From positions 1-20,232 of the forward strand of contig CANGYC010000009.1 of NCBI GenBank assembly GCA_947457975.1: a stretch of 20,232 nt of DNA, written 5' to 3'. The notes beneath the pieces are model-generated. The model made no database searches. It had not been told where the DNA came from and saw only the letters and a program-made list of their open reading frames with translations. Position numbers and translations under genes: made by a program. Source of the DNA: Comamonadaceae bacterium (GTDB taxonomy: Bacteria; Pseudomonadota; Gammaproteobacteria; Burkholderiales; Burkholderiaceae_C). Of the stretch, positions 1 to 8,331 are shown one piece after another; within the stretch, counting starts at the first letter, position 1, and each line of letters starts with the position of its first letter.

Positions 1-300
1 GACACCGGCAGCCGGATGGACGAGGTGATCTTTGAAGAGTTCAAGGGAACCGGCAACTGCGAGATCCACCTGGACCGGCGCCTCTATGAAAAGCGCGTGT
101 TCCCGGCCATCAACCTCAACCGCAGCGGCACCCGCAAGGAAGAGTTGCTGCTGGCGCCTGAGATCCTGCAGAAGTCGCGCATCCTGCGCCAGTTCATGTA
201 CAACATGGACGAGATCGAGTCCATGGAGCTGATGCTCAAGAACATGAAGGCCACGAAGAACAACCACGAGTTCTTCGACATGATGCGCCGCGGCGGCTGA
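1..300 (+). CDS. rho: Transcription termination factor Rho, C-terminal fragment
   Basis: Rho is the hexameric RNA-dependent ATPase that loads on untranslated nascent RNA and terminates transcription. The frame is open from base 1 and ends at TGA 298-300, so the start lies outside the window and 99 residues are visible. They match the end of the Rho RecA-like ATPase domain: the run from [20 protein letters not shown] to [20 protein letters not shown] is characteristic, including the R-loop-type SGTRKEELL segment. The remainder ([20 protein letters not shown]) is the usual C-terminal helix region. rpmE2 follows after 100 nt, an arrangement common in betaproteobacteria. No intrinsic terminator is visible directly after the stop. 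Confidence 0.97.
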   Translation, partial: DTGSRMDEVIFEEFKGTGNCEIHLDRRLYEKRVFPAINLNRSGTRKEELLLAPEILQKSRILRQFMYNMDEIESMELMLKNMKATKNNHEFFDMMRRGG

Positions 301-324
301 GCCCGGCGCAGCACCCCCGAAAAA

Positions 325-337
325 TGCGATAATCGCA
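325..337 (+). promoter_or_regulatory. Candidate extended -10 promoter element for rpmE2
   Basis: TGCGATAATCGCA contains a TG-N-GATAAT extended -10 (GATAAT at 328-333), 67 nt before the rpmE2 ATG. It is also an imperfect palindrome around the -10. No good -35 is seen 16-18 nt upstream, as expected if the extended -10 is sufficient. The call is inferred from sequence only. Confidence 0.4.
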
Positions 338-400
338 GGCTTTTGGCGGAAAGTGTCCGGGATGGGCCCGGATGGCTGCCGCAGCTGACAAGGAAAGACC

Positions 401-661
401 ATGAAAGAAGGCATTCACCCCAACTACCGCGAAGTGTGCTTCCTGGACATGTCCAACAACTTCAAGTTCGTGACCCGTTCCTGCGTGAACACCAAGGAAA
501 TGGTCAAGATGGACGACGGCCGCGAGCTGCCCCTGTTCAAGCTCGACACCTCGAGCGAATCGCACCCCTTCTACACCGGCACCCAGAAGTCCGTGGACAA
601 CATGGGCGGCCGCGTCGAGCGCTTCCGCAACCGTTTCGGCAAGACCGCCACGGCCAAGTAA
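401..661 (+). CDS. rpmE2: 50S ribosomal protein L31, type B
   Basis: L31 sits at the central protuberance of the 50S subunit and bridges to the 30S head. The 86-residue protein begins MKEGIHPNYREVCFLDMS and contains the SHPFYTGTQKSVDNMGGRV segment typical of type B L31, ending in RFRNRFG. Two isolated cysteines (C13, C28) are present, but the paired-cysteine zinc ribbon of type A (RpmE) is missing. This is therefore the zinc-independent paralogue type (YkgM/RpmE2). An AAGGA ribosome binding site lies 7-11 nt before the ATG. The gene follows rho and is closed by a strong intrinsic terminator, so it probably forms its own unit or a rho-rpmE2 unit. In many bacteria type B L31 is Zur-controlled, but no obvious Zur palindrome was seen upstream. 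Confidence 0.95.
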   Translation: MKEGIHPNYREVCFLDMSNNFKFVTRSCVNTKEMVKMDDGRELPLFKLDTSSESHPFYTGTQKSVDNMGGRVERFRNRFGKTATAK

Positions 662-698
662 GCTGCAGCGCCCTGCGCTTTTCACGCATGACGCACAA

Positions 699-727
699 AG
701 CAGCCTGACCCCAGGCTGCTTTTTTTT
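699..727 (+). terminator. Rho-independent terminator after rpmE2
   Basis: A perfect 9-bp stem, AGCAGCCTG (699-707) and CAGGCTGCT (712-720), closes a 4-nt loop and is followed by an unbroken T run to 727. It lies 37 nt after the rpmE2 stop. It separates ribosomal transcription from the membrane protein genes downstream. Confidence 0.93.
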
Positions 728-748
728 CGCCCGTACCCCTCCCAGCCC

Positions 749-2464
749 TTGAACCAGCCCTCCCCCGCCATCGTCGCCAGGTCAGCCGCCATGCGCCTGC
801 CTCGCCTGGCCCTGCTGCTGTTTTGCGCGGCTTACGTGTTGCCCGGCTTCCTGGGACGCGATCCTTGGAAGACGGTGGACGTGCTGGCCTTCGGCACCAT
901 GCAGGAACTGGTGCTGGGCCTGGCGCCCTGGCTGGCGCCGCAGGTCATGGCCCAGAACGGCGGCTTCGACAGCCTGTTGCCTTTCTGGCTGGGCGCCGCT
1001 GCCATGAAGGCCTTGCCCTTTCTGGATGCGGCCCTAGCGGCACGCCTGCCCTTCATCGGCCTGCTCATCCTGGCGCTGGCATGCACCTGGTATGCCATCT
1101 ACCACCTGGCCCGCAGCCCGCTGGCGCAGCCTGTGGCCTTCGCTTTTGGCGGTGAGGCCGACCCGCAGGACTACGCTCGGGCCCTGGCCGACGCGGGCCT
1201 GCTGGCGCTGATCGCCTGCCTGGGCCTGGCCCAGCTGTCTCACGAAACCACGCCCGCCCTGGCGCAGCTGGCCTTCACCGCCTTGCTGCTCTACGGCTTG
1301 GCCGAGCAACCGGTACAACGCCACCCCTGGCGCACCCGGCTGACGGTGGTGGCAGGCTTGGCAGGGCTGGCCCTCAGTGGTGCGCCCACCATCGCCCTGC
1401 TCTTCGGCCTGGGCGCCATCCTGGTCGACAAGCTTGACCGGGGCCGCACCGAACCGGCAGGCGACCTGAATGCCTGGCTGGCGCAGGTGCTGCTCGCCAC
1501 CTTGGGCGCCGTGGCCCTGGCCTGGGCGCTGGACCTGTGGCACTGGCGGCTCGATGTGTCTGAGTGGGGCCGCGTGGCCAGCCAGAAATCCGATGGCGCC
1601 CTGTTTCGCCTCTTCGTCTGGTTCATGTGGCCGGCCTGGCCGCTGGCTCTATGGACGCTGTGGCGCTGGCGCCGGCAGCTCATCAGCCGACACGTGGCCC
1701 TGCCCTTGTGGTTCGTCGCCGTGGTGATGGTGTCCACCTTGCTGACCACCGCGTCCGACAGGGGTCTGTTGCTGGCCCTGCCGCCACTGGCAGCACTGGC
1801 GGCCTTTGCCCTGCCCACGCTCAAGCGCAGCGTGGCCTCGCTCATCGACTGGTTCACGCTGATTTTCTTCAGTGTCTGCGGCATCGCCATCTGGGTGGTG
1901 TGGATCGCACTGCAGACCGGCGTGCCGCGCCAGCCAGCAGCCAACGTGGCCCGGCTGCTGCCCGGCTTCGAGCCTGTTTTCTCGCTCGGCGCCCTGCTGG
2001 TGGCGCTGGCAGCCACGCTGGCCTGGGGATGGCTGGTCTTTTGGCGCACCGGCCGCCATCGCGCGGCGCTGTGGAAGTCCCTGGTGCTGCCAGCTGCAGG
2101 CACCACGCTGTGCTGGCTGCTGCTGATGAGCCTGTGGCTGCCTCTCCTGAATTACGGCCGCAGCTACGCGCCTGCGGTGCAGCAACTGCTGACCGTCATT
2201 GACAAGCCATCCTGCGTGGCCACGCTCGGCCTGTCCACTGCCCAGAGCGCAGCCCTGCGTTACCACGGCGGCCTCCAGCTCGAGCCGCTGCGGGCCGGCC
2301 CCTCGGCCTGCCCCTTCCTGGTGGTCGACCCTGGTGCGCTGAACGAGCTCAAGAAGCTGCCGGGCTGGACGCCCGTCAAAGGGGTTCGCCGCCCGACCGA
2401 TAAAAACGACGACATGCTGATTTATCGCCGCCAAACAGCGACCCCGGCGCCTGCCCGTGAGTGA
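749..2464 (+). CDS. Polytopic membrane protein, GT-C/ArnT-like putative glycosyltransferase
   Basis: This is a hydrophobic 571-residue protein with roughly ten to twelve membrane segments and a short soluble C-terminal part (about residues 480-571). The N-terminal pattern, one membrane helix followed by LPGFLGRDPWKTVD, resembles the first periplasmic loop of GT-C enzymes of the ArnT/PMT type. In those enzymes acidic residues in this loop are catalytic, and D38 and D44 are candidates here. These transfer sugars from polyprenyl-phosphate carriers to lipid A, proteins or glycans; the substrate here is unknown. The listed start is a TTG with no good ribosome binding site. The in-frame ATG at 791 (starting MRLPRLALLLF, 557 residues) is equally or more likely. 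The stop overlaps the start of the MATE gene by 8 nt, implying co-transcription and translational coupling. The family assignment is tentative; the membrane nature is clear. Confidence 0.75.
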   Translation: MNQPSPAIVARSAAMRLPRLALLLFCAAYVLPGFLGRDPWKTVDVLAFGTMQELVLGLAPWLAPQVMAQNGGFDSLLPFWLGAAAMKALPFLDAALAARLPFIGLLILALACTWYAIYHLARSPLAQPVAFAFGGEADPQDYARALADAGLLALIACLGLAQLSHETTPALAQLAFTALLLYGLAEQPVQRHPWRTRLTVVAGLAGLALSGAPTIALLFGLGAILVDKLDRGRTEPAGDLNAWLAQVLLATLGAVALAWALDLWHWRLDVSEWGRVASQKSDGALFRLFVWFMWPAWPLALWTLWRWRRQLISRHVALPLWFVAVVMVSTLLTTASDRGLLLALPPLAALAAFALPTLKRSVASLIDWFTLIFFSVCGIAIWVVWIALQTGVPRQPAANVARLLPGFEPVFSLGALLVALAATLAWGWLVFWRTGRHRAALWKSLVLPAAGTTLCWLLLMSLWLPLLNYGRSYAPAVQQLLTVIDKPSCVATLGLSTAQSAALRYHGGLQLEPLRAGPSACPFLVVDPGALNELKKLPGWTPVKGVRRPTDKNDDMLIYRRQTATPAPARE

Positions 2465-3815
2465 ACTCAAGATCCTGGGCCGCCACACCTCCACGGTGCT
2501 GGTAGGCCAGCTGGCCATCATGGCCTTCGGCGTGGCCGACACCGTGATTGCCGGCCGCCACAGCGACGCCGCCCTGGCCGCGCTGTCGGTGGGGTCGGCC
2601 ATCTACATCAGCGTCTATGTGGCGCTGATCGGCATCATCCAGGCCCTGCTGCCCATCTGGGCTGAGATGCGCGGAGCCCGTCGTGAACATGAGCTCGGGG
2701 CCTCCCTGCGCCAAAGTCTCTACCTGTGCGCCGTCATCACGGTCGCTGGTATGGCCCTGCTGCTGTCGCCCGGCGCCCTGCTGGACTGGGCCCAGGTGCC
2801 GGCAGCCATGCTGGACGAGGTGGAGCAATACCTCGCGGTGTTGGCCCTGGCCTTTCCAGCGGCTTTGCTGTTCCGCGTGTACAGCACGCTGAACCAGGCC
2901 CTGGGCCGGCCGCTGCTGGTGACCTGGCTGCAACTGCTGGCACTAGCAGTCAAAGTGCCACTGTCGGTCTGGCTGGTGGGCGGTGGTGCAGGCATGCCCG
3001 CGCTGGGCGCGGCCGGCTGCGCCTGGGCCACCTTGGTGGTGAACTTTCTTCTGCTGGGCATGGCCGTGCTGCTGCTGCGCACCAGCACGCTCTATCTGCC
3101 GCTAGGCCTCTGGGCCCGCATGGAAGCGCCCGACTGGCGGCGCATCGGCGAGTTCCTGCGTCTGGGTCTGCCGGGCGGGCTGTCCTACATGGTGGAGGTG
3201 ACCTCTTTCACCCTGATGGCAGTGTTCATCGCCCGCATGGGCGTCACAGCCGCGGCCAGCCACCAGATCGCCGCTAGCATGAGTGCCGTGCTCTACATGG
3301 TGCCGCTGTCGCTGTCGATTGCGGCGAGCGCGCGTGTGTCGTACTGGATCGGCCGAGGCGAGCCGGCACAGGCCAGGCATCTGGTGCTGCTGGGCATGGG
3401 TCTGGCAGGCGCGTGCGCGCTGGGCCTGGCGGCCCTGGTGGCTGTGCTGCACAGCGTCATTGCCAGCGCCTACTCCAACAACCCCGAGGTGGTGGCGGTC
3501 GCCAGCATGCTGCTGCTGTGGGTGAGCCTGTACCACGTGGCCGACGCCATCCAGGCCCTGTGCGCCTTTTTGCTGCGATGCTACCGCATCAGCCTGTTGC
3601 CGCTGGCGATCTACAGCGTGGTGCTGTGGGGCATGGGCCTGGCCGGCGGCTATTGGCTGGCCTACATCGGCGGCGACGTGGGCCGCTGGCATCTGCCGGC
3701 CATGGGATCAGCCGCCAGTTTCTGGATGGCCGCCACACTGGCGCTGGCCCTGGTGGCGCTGTGCTTCATGGCCCTGCTGTGGCGCGCCGTGCGCCTGAGC
3801 CTTAAGCCGACGTAA
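2457..3815 (+). CDS. MATE family efflux transporter
   Basis: MATE proteins are cation- or proton-coupled exporters of drugs, dyes or metabolites in the inner membrane. The 452-residue length and about 12 hydrophobic segments fit. The N-terminal half carries AFGVADTVIAGRHSDAALAA, corresponding to the family's D-T-x-x-x-G region. The second half repeats the fold with GLPGGLSYMVEVTSFTLMAV followed by ASHQIAASMSAVLYMVPLSL, typical MATE signatures. The GTG start at 2457 lies inside the end of the upstream gene (8-nt overlap), so translation is probably coupled. The 3' end overlaps the convergent phoR stop by 14 nt and no terminator hairpin was found between them. The substrate cannot be read from the sequence. 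Pairing with a GT-C-like protein might hint at export of a glycosylated or lipid-linked product, which is inference only. Confidence 0.88.
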   Translation: MSELKILGRHTSTVLVGQLAIMAFGVADTVIAGRHSDAALAALSVGSAIYISVYVALIGIIQALLPIWAEMRGARREHELGASLRQSLYLCAVITVAGMALLLSPGALLDWAQVPAAMLDEVEQYLAVLALAFPAALLFRVYSTLNQALGRPLLVTWLQLLALAVKVPLSVWLVGGGAGMPALGAAGCAWATLVVNFLLLGMAVLLLRTSTLYLPLGLWARMEAPDWRRIGEFLRLGLPGGLSYMVEVTSFTLMAVFIARMGVTAAASHQIAASMSAVLYMVPLSLSIAASARVSYWIGRGEPAQARHLVLLGMGLAGACALGLAALVAVLHSVIASAYSNNPEVVAVASMLLLWVSLYHVADAIQALCAFLLRCYRISLLPLAIYSVVLWGMGLAGGYWLAYIGGDVGRWHLPAMGSAASFWMAATLALALVALCFMALLWRAVRLSLKPT

Positions 3816-5169
3816 GTTCCTCACTGGCTGCCCGAACCCGCACACGCAGGGGCGGGAACTCGATAGCAAATCGCGCACCCTGGCCGAGCTGACTCTGGAT
3901 ACGCAGCTCCGCGCCGTGCCGCTGCACCACATGCTTGACGATGGCCAAGCCCAGGCCAGTGCCACCGGTCTCGCGCGAGCGGCTGCGGTCGACGCGGTAG
4001 AAGCGCTCGGTCAGGCGCGGCAGGTGCTCGGGCGCGATGCCCGGGCCGCTGTCTTGCACCGAAAACTCGCCTCGCCCATCGGGCAGCACCGTCCAGCGCA
4101 CCAGGATTCGGCCGGGCGCAGGCGTGTATCGCACGGCATTGGTCACAAGGTTGGACAAGGCACTTTGCAGTTCCGAGGGCGCACCGCACAGCACGTGATC
4201 ACCTTCACGGACAAATTCGATGGCGTGGCCTGACGACGCGAGCTGCGCCGACAGCATGCGCGCCTCGTGTTCGCATTGGGTCATCAAGAGCGCCAGGCTC
4301 ACCTCGTCTTGCGCGCCAGGCAGGGGGGTGCCCTCCAGGCGCGACAAGGACAGCAGGTCATTGACCAAGGTCTGCATGCGCTGAGACTGATGGGCCATCA
4401 GGGCCAGGTACTGCTGACGCTGCGTCTCGTCCAGAGGCAAGGTCTGCAGCGTCTCCACGAAGCCGGCCAGCACCGTCAGCGGGGTGCGTATCTCATGCGA
4501 AACGTTGGCCACGAAGTCGCGGCGCATGGCCTCGGCTTGCTCCAGGAGGGTGACATCGCGCGAGAGCATCATGCGCCGGCCCTGGCCATAGGGATGCAGC
4601 TGCACCGACAGGCGCACCGGCCGCATGGCCGTGCTCTGGCTGCCCGTGACCACCACGGGGCGGGCATAGTCGCCGGCGGCCACGTAGGCCGTAAAAGCCG
4701 GGTCGCGCACCAGATTCACAGCGTACTGCTGAAGATCGCGCTGGACATCGAGCCCGTAGTGCTGAGAAGACATCAGGTTGCACCACTCGATCCGCCCTTC
4801 GGCATCGAGCAACACTAAACCATTGGGCGAGGCCTGCATGGCCGCCAGGGTTTCATCCAGGCGAGCCTGGCTCTCCTTTCGGGCCCGCAATTGGGCTCGC
4901 AGCATGCGGCGCACTCGCTCGGCGAGCTCGCTGTACCAGCCCTTCGCAGGCGCAGAGACCGTGACCGCCTCCTCGCCCAAATCCTGGTCGGCCAATTGCA
5001 AGGCGCGCAGCCAGATTTCGAGCCTGGCCAGCCGCATGGAATCCTGCAACAACCACAAGGCACCGCCTGCGATCACGCCCAACAGGGCACCCGTCGCCCC
5101 GCCCAGCCAGACACCGGCCAGCGCACCGACAAGGGAAAAGACAGCCCAGGACAGCCAGCGAAGGAACAT
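3802..5169 (-). CDS. phoR: Phosphate regulon sensor histidine kinase PhoR
   Basis: PhoR autophosphorylates under phosphate limitation and passes the phosphate to PhoB; with excess phosphate it acts as a phosphatase under PstSCAB-PhoU control. The protein has 455 residues. Two hydrophobic segments lie at about residues 5-24 and 26-42 with almost no periplasmic loop, as in E. coli PhoR, which does not sense phosphate outside the cell directly. A PAS-like region spans about 104-205. The H box is FVANVSHEIRTPL with the phospho-acceptor H225. The kinase domain shows the N box around N344 (LVTNAVRYTP), G1 DSGPGI (373-378) and G2 TGGTGLGL (401-408). It starts 5 nt after the phoB stop without a good ribosome binding site, so translational coupling is likely. 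It is the last gene of the pst-pho operon and overlaps the convergent MATE gene by 14 nt. Confidence 0.96.
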   Translation of the reverse strand: MFLRWLSWAVFSLVGALAGVWLGGATGALLGVIAGGALWLLQDSMRLARLEIWLRALQLADQDLGEEAVTVSAPAKGWYSELAERVRRMLRAQLRARKESQARLDETLAAMQASPNGLVLLDAEGRIEWCNLMSSQHYGLDVQRDLQQYAVNLVRDPAFTAYVAAGDYARPVVVTGSQSTAMRPVRLSVQLHPYGQGRRMMLSRDVTLLEQAEAMRRDFVANVSHEIRTPLTVLAGFVETLQTLPLDETQRQQYLALMAHQSQRMQTLVNDLLSLSRLEGTPLPGAQDEVSLALLMTQCEHEARMLSAQLASSGHAIEFVREGDHVLCGAPSELQSALSNLVTNAVRYTPAPGRILVRWTVLPDGRGEFSVQDSGPGIAPEHLPRLTERFYRVDRSRSRETGGTGLGLAIVKHVVQRHGAELRIQSQLGQGARFAIEFPPLRVRVRAASEELTSA

Positions 5170-5174
5170 TCGTT

Positions 5175-5876
5175 TTAGACGACCTGCGCACCCGAGGCGC
5201 TGAGGCGGTAGCCGGCGCCGCGCACGGTCTCGATCATCCTCGCGGCCTCTCCCAGGCTCTCTCGCAGGCGCTTGACATGCACGTCCACCGTGCGTTCCTC
5301 GATGTACACCTGATCACCCCACACACGGTCGAGCAAGGCGCTGCGGCTGTGCACCCGCTCGGCATGCTTCATGAAATAGTGCAGCAGCTTGAATTCGGTG
5401 GGCCCCAGGCGCAGCTCCTGGCCCTTGTAGCTGACGCGGTGCGTGGATGCATCCAAGGTGAGCTCGCCCAACGAGACGGCATCCTTTACCAATTCGGGGG
5501 CGCGCCTGCGCAGCACGGCCCGGATACGTGCCAGCATTTCCTGGGTGGAAAAAGGCTTGGTGATGTAGTCATCGGCACCCGCATCGAGCCCGGCCACGCG
5601 GTCGACCTCATCGCCCCGGGCCGTGAGCATGAGAATGGGAATGGCCTTGGTGCGCTCGGCCTGGCGCCAGCGGCGCGCCAGAGCGATGCCACTCTGGCCG
5701 GGCAACATCCAGTCGAGCAGGATGGCGTCGGGCAGAGAATCGTTCAGCACGAGCTGCGCCGCCGCACCGTCTTCGGCAAGCACAGGATCAAAACCGCCAT
5801 GGCGCAGGTTCACGGCGATCAACTCGGCAATGGCCGGCTCATCCTCGACCACCAGGATGCGGGGGTGTTGCTTCAT
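5175..5876 (-). CDS. phoB: Phosphate regulon response regulator PhoB
   Basis: PhoB is an OmpR-family transcription factor that binds PHO boxes and contacts sigma-70 when phosphorylated by PhoR. The 233 residues comprise a receiver domain (about 1-120) and a winged-helix DNA-binding domain (about 135-230). The acidic pocket is E11-D12, the phospho-acceptor is D55 in ILLDWMLPG, and the conserved K is in the YITKPFS motif. The recognition segment RTVDVHVKRLRESL is typical of PhoB. It lies 16 nt downstream of phoU and 5 nt upstream of phoR. Being at the distal end of the operon means that induction from the pstS promoter would raise its own level (positive feedback). No separate PHO box was seen directly in front of phoB. 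Confidence 0.97.
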   Translation of the reverse strand: MKQHPRILVVEDEPAIAELIAVNLRHGGFDPVLAEDGAAAQLVLNDSLPDAILLDWMLPGQSGIALARRWRQAERTKAIPILMLTARGDEVDRVAGLDAGADDYITKPFSTQEMLARIRAVLRRRAPELVKDAVSLGELTLDASTHRVSYKGQELRLGPTEFKLLHYFMKHAERVHSRSALLDRVWGDQVYIEERTVDVHVKRLRESLGEAARMIETVRGAGYRLSASGAQVV

Positions 5877-5892
5877 GTTGGTGCGTTGGGGC

Positions 5893-6594
5893 TCATTCGA
5901 TCAGCGACTCAACCTGGTCGCGCGGGCTGTGGCGAACATCCTCACCCTTGACGATGTAGATGATGAATTCAGCGATGTTCTTGGCATGGTCGCCAACCCG
6001 CTCAATGGCCTTGGCCACGAAGAGCAGGTCCAGACTCGAGGAAATGGTGCGCGGGTCTTCCATCATGTACGTGATGAGCTTGCGCACAAAGCCGTCGAAC
6101 TCGCGGTCGATCAGGTCGTCTTCCTTCATGATGGCCAGCGCCGCCTTGACATCCAGGCGGGCGAAGGCATCGAGCGCCTTGCGAAGCAGGCCAGAGGCCA
6201 GTTCGGCCTCCAGCTGCAGATCCATGGAGGGCAGTGTGCGCGCGGAGTTGCTTTCCATGATGGACTTGGCCATGCGGGCCACCTTGACGGCCTCGTCGCC
6301 TGCGCGCTCCAGGTTGGCCGTGGTCTTGGACATGGCCATGAGCAAACGCAGGTCACGCGCTGTGGGCTGGCGCCGCGCAATGATGGAGGACAGCTCTTTG
6401 TCGATCTCGACCTCCATGGCATTGACACGCTGCTCGGTCTCCACCACCTGAGCGACGGTCTCCATGCTGAAGTGGGTCAATGCGTAGATGGCCTGGTGCA
6501 GCTGCGACTCCACCATGCCGCCAAGCTCAAGGACGCGGGTAGAGACACCGTTGAGCTCGCTGTCAAATTGGGTGGACAAGTGTTTGTCGGGCAT
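5893..6594 (-). CDS. phoU: Phosphate signalling protein PhoU
   Basis: PhoU is a cytoplasmic negative regulator linking the PstSCAB transporter to PhoR; loss typically causes constitutive Pho expression and excess phosphate or polyphosphate. The 233-residue, all-helical protein shows the two repeat metal-binding motifs of the family, ERAGDEA (96-102) and ERVGDHAKNIAE (198-209). An AGGAGG ribosome binding site sits 6 nt before the ATG, the best in the operon. It follows pstB after 23 nt and precedes phoB by 16 nt. Placement between pstB and phoB, rather than at the operon end as in E. coli, is a known betaproteobacterial arrangement. Confidence 0.97.
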   Translation of the reverse strand: MPDKHLSTQFDSELNGVSTRVLELGGMVESQLHQAIYALTHFSMETVAQVVETEQRVNAMEVEIDKELSSIIARRQPTARDLRLLMAMSKTTANLERAGDEAVKVARMAKSIMESNSARTLPSMDLQLEAELASGLLRKALDAFARLDVKAALAIMKEDDLIDREFDGFVRKLITYMMEDPRTISSSLDLLFVAKAIERVGDHAKNIAEFIIYIVKGEDVRHSPRDQVESLIE

Positions 6595-6617
6595 AGAGCC
6601 TCCTGTATGTTCGCCGA

Positions 6618-7403
6618 TCAGCCGAAACGGCCGGTAATGTAGTCTTCAGTTTCCTTGCGCGTGGGCTTCATGAAGATCTGTTCGGTCTGACCAAACTCCA
6701 CCAGCTCACCCAAGTACATATAGGCCGTGAAATCCGACACGCGGGCGGCCTGTTGCATGTTGTGGGTCACGATGGCTACCGTGTAGTCCTTCTTGAGCTC
6801 ACCGACCAGCTCTTCCACCTTCGCGGTCGAGATGGGGTCGAGCGCGGAGGTGGGCTCATCCAGCAAGATCACCTTGGGCTTGACCGCCACAGACCGCGCG
6901 ATACACAGGCGCTGCTGCTGACCGCCCGACAGCGACAACCCGCTTTGGCCCAGCTTGTCCTTGACCTCGCCCCAGAGCGCCGCCTTGGACAGCGCCCACT
7001 CAACGCGGTCGTCCATTTCAGAACTGCTGAGGTTTTCGTAGAGCTTTACCCCGAAGGAGATGTTGTCATAGATCGACATGGGGAACGGCGTGGGCTTCTG
7101 GAACACCATGCCCACCCTGGCACGCAGCAGGTTCAGGTCCTGCTTAGGATCGAGGATGTCCTCGCCATACAGCTTGATCTCCCCCGCGGCGCGCTGGCCT
7201 GGGTAGAGGCTGTACATGCGGTTGAGTGTGCGCAGCAGAGTGGACTTTCCGCAACCCGAAGGCCCGATGAAAGCCGTGACCTTGCCCTCTGCAATGTCCA
7301 GGTTGATTTTATTGAGCCCCTTGAAGGTGCCGTAGAAAAAATCGAGATTGCGAATCTCGATCGCATTGTTCAGGCCGCTTGGCGCGAAGGCATATGTAGT
7401 CAT
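6618..7403 (-). CDS. pstB: Phosphate ABC transporter ATP-binding protein PstB
   Basis: PstB is the ATPase that powers phosphate import through PstA and PstC. From the ATG at 7403 it has 261 residues. Walker A is GPSGCGKST (47-55), the ABC signature LSGGQQQ is at 158-164, Walker B is VILLDEP (178-184) and the H-loop histidine is H214 (VTHNMQQ). The stretch [18 protein letters not shown], with its PTPFPMS segment, is diagnostic of PstB among ABC ATPases. An alternative GTG start at 7412 would add three residues; the ATG was preferred because an AAGAG lies at suitable distance. It lies between pstA (24 nt upstream) and phoU (23 nt downstream). It is also the subunit thought to contact PhoU. Confidence 0.97.
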   Translation of the reverse strand: MTTYAFAPSGLNNAIEIRNLDFFYGTFKGLNKINLDIAEGKVTAFIGPSGCGKSTLLRTLNRMYSLYPGQRAAGEIKLYGEDILDPKQDLNLLRARVGMVFQKPTPFPMSIYDNISFGVKLYENLSSSEMDDRVEWALSKAALWGEVKDKLGQSGLSLSGGQQQRLCIARSVAVKPKVILLDEPTSALDPISTAKVEELVGELKKDYTVAIVTHNMQQAARVSDFTAYMYLGELVEFGQTEQIFMKPTRKETEDYITGRFG

Positions 7404-7427
7404 GGAGAGCACTCTTGAAATGGAGGT

Positions 7428-8279
7428 TCAGCGGGACGTCTTATCGCGGAAGTACACGCGGGCAATGATGTTGAGCACCAGCACAGCCAGCGTGATGAGC
7501 AAAGCGCCACCCCATGCAAGCTTGATCCAGTTGTCGTAGGGGCTCATGGCAAACTGGAAAATCACCACGGGCAGATTGGCCATTGGCGCTTCCATGTTCG
7601 TCGAATAGAACTGGTTGTTCAGGGCTGTGAACAACAAAGGCGCCGTCTCGCCACTGATGCGCGCCACTGCCAGGAGCAGCCCGGTGATGACACCGCTCTT
7701 GGCCGCCCGCAGCGTGACCATAATGGAGACTTTCCAACGGGGGGCACCCAGGGCAAAAGCCGCTTCGCGCAAACTGCCAGGCACCAGCCGGAGCATGTTT
7801 TCCGTGGTTCGCATGACCACGGGAATGGCAATCAGCGAGAGCGCCAGGCTGCCGGCATAACCTGAAAAATTACCGACGGTGGCCACCGCAATGGCGTACA
7901 CAAATAAACCCAGCACGATGGACGGTGCCGACAACATGATGTCAGTCACAAAGCGGGTCACTTCAGCCGTCTTGCTGTAGTCACCATACTCTGTAAGGTA
8001 GATACCAGCCAGAATGCCCACGGGCGTGGCCACCACCACCGCCAGGCCCACGATCATCAGGCTGCCAACGATGGCATTGCGCAAGCCCCCACCTTCCGTA
8101 CCCGGTGCGGGCGTGTCCTGGGTGAAAAGGTTCCAGTCCAGCGCGGCAAAGCCGTTGGAAAAAAGAACAAACAAAATCCAGAGCAAGGCGGCCAGGCCAA
8201 TGACCATGGCCGACATGGACAAGGCCAAGCCAATCATGTTGGCACGGCGACGCCGTACATAAAGTGCAGAAGTATTCAT
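7428..8279 (-). CDS. pstA: Phosphate ABC transporter permease PstA
   Basis: PstA forms the inner-membrane phosphate channel with PstC. The 283-residue protein has about six membrane helices after a short basic N-terminus (VRRRRANM). The segment VIPVVMRTTENMLRLVPGSL, followed by REAAFALGAPRWK, matches the EAA-loop region that docks on PstB. The stretch ARISGETAPLLFTALNNQF is characteristic of PstA. It starts 52 nt after pstC. The ribosome binding site is weak (an AGAAAAAG-like stretch). Length and composition are normal and no defect was seen. Confidence 0.96.
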   Translation of the reverse strand: MNTSALYVRRRRANMIGLALSMSAMVIGLAALLWILFVLFSNGFAALDWNLFTQDTPAPGTEGGGLRNAIVGSLMIVGLAVVVATPVGILAGIYLTEYGDYSKTAEVTRFVTDIMLSAPSIVLGLFVYAIAVATVGNFSGYAGSLALSLIAIPVVMRTTENMLRLVPGSLREAAFALGAPRWKVSIMVTLRAAKSGVITGLLLAVARISGETAPLLFTALNNQFYSTNMEAPMANLPVVIFQFAMSPYDNWIKLAWGGALLITLAVLVLNIIARVYFRDKTSR

Positions 8280-8331
8280 AGACTTTTTCTACAAAGGCAT
8301 GGCTTGGAAAACAGACGCCAAAGGCTGGCCG

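Noticed and set aside
1649..2602. 317-codon minus-strand open frame opposite the GT-C-like gene and MATE start
   Set aside because: Gln/Arg/His-rich low-complexity translation typical of antisense frames in GC-rich DNA; no family features.
5623..6642. 339-codon plus-strand open frame across phoB, phoU and pstB
   Set aside because: Runs antisense across three well-supported genes; composition is that of a shadow frame.
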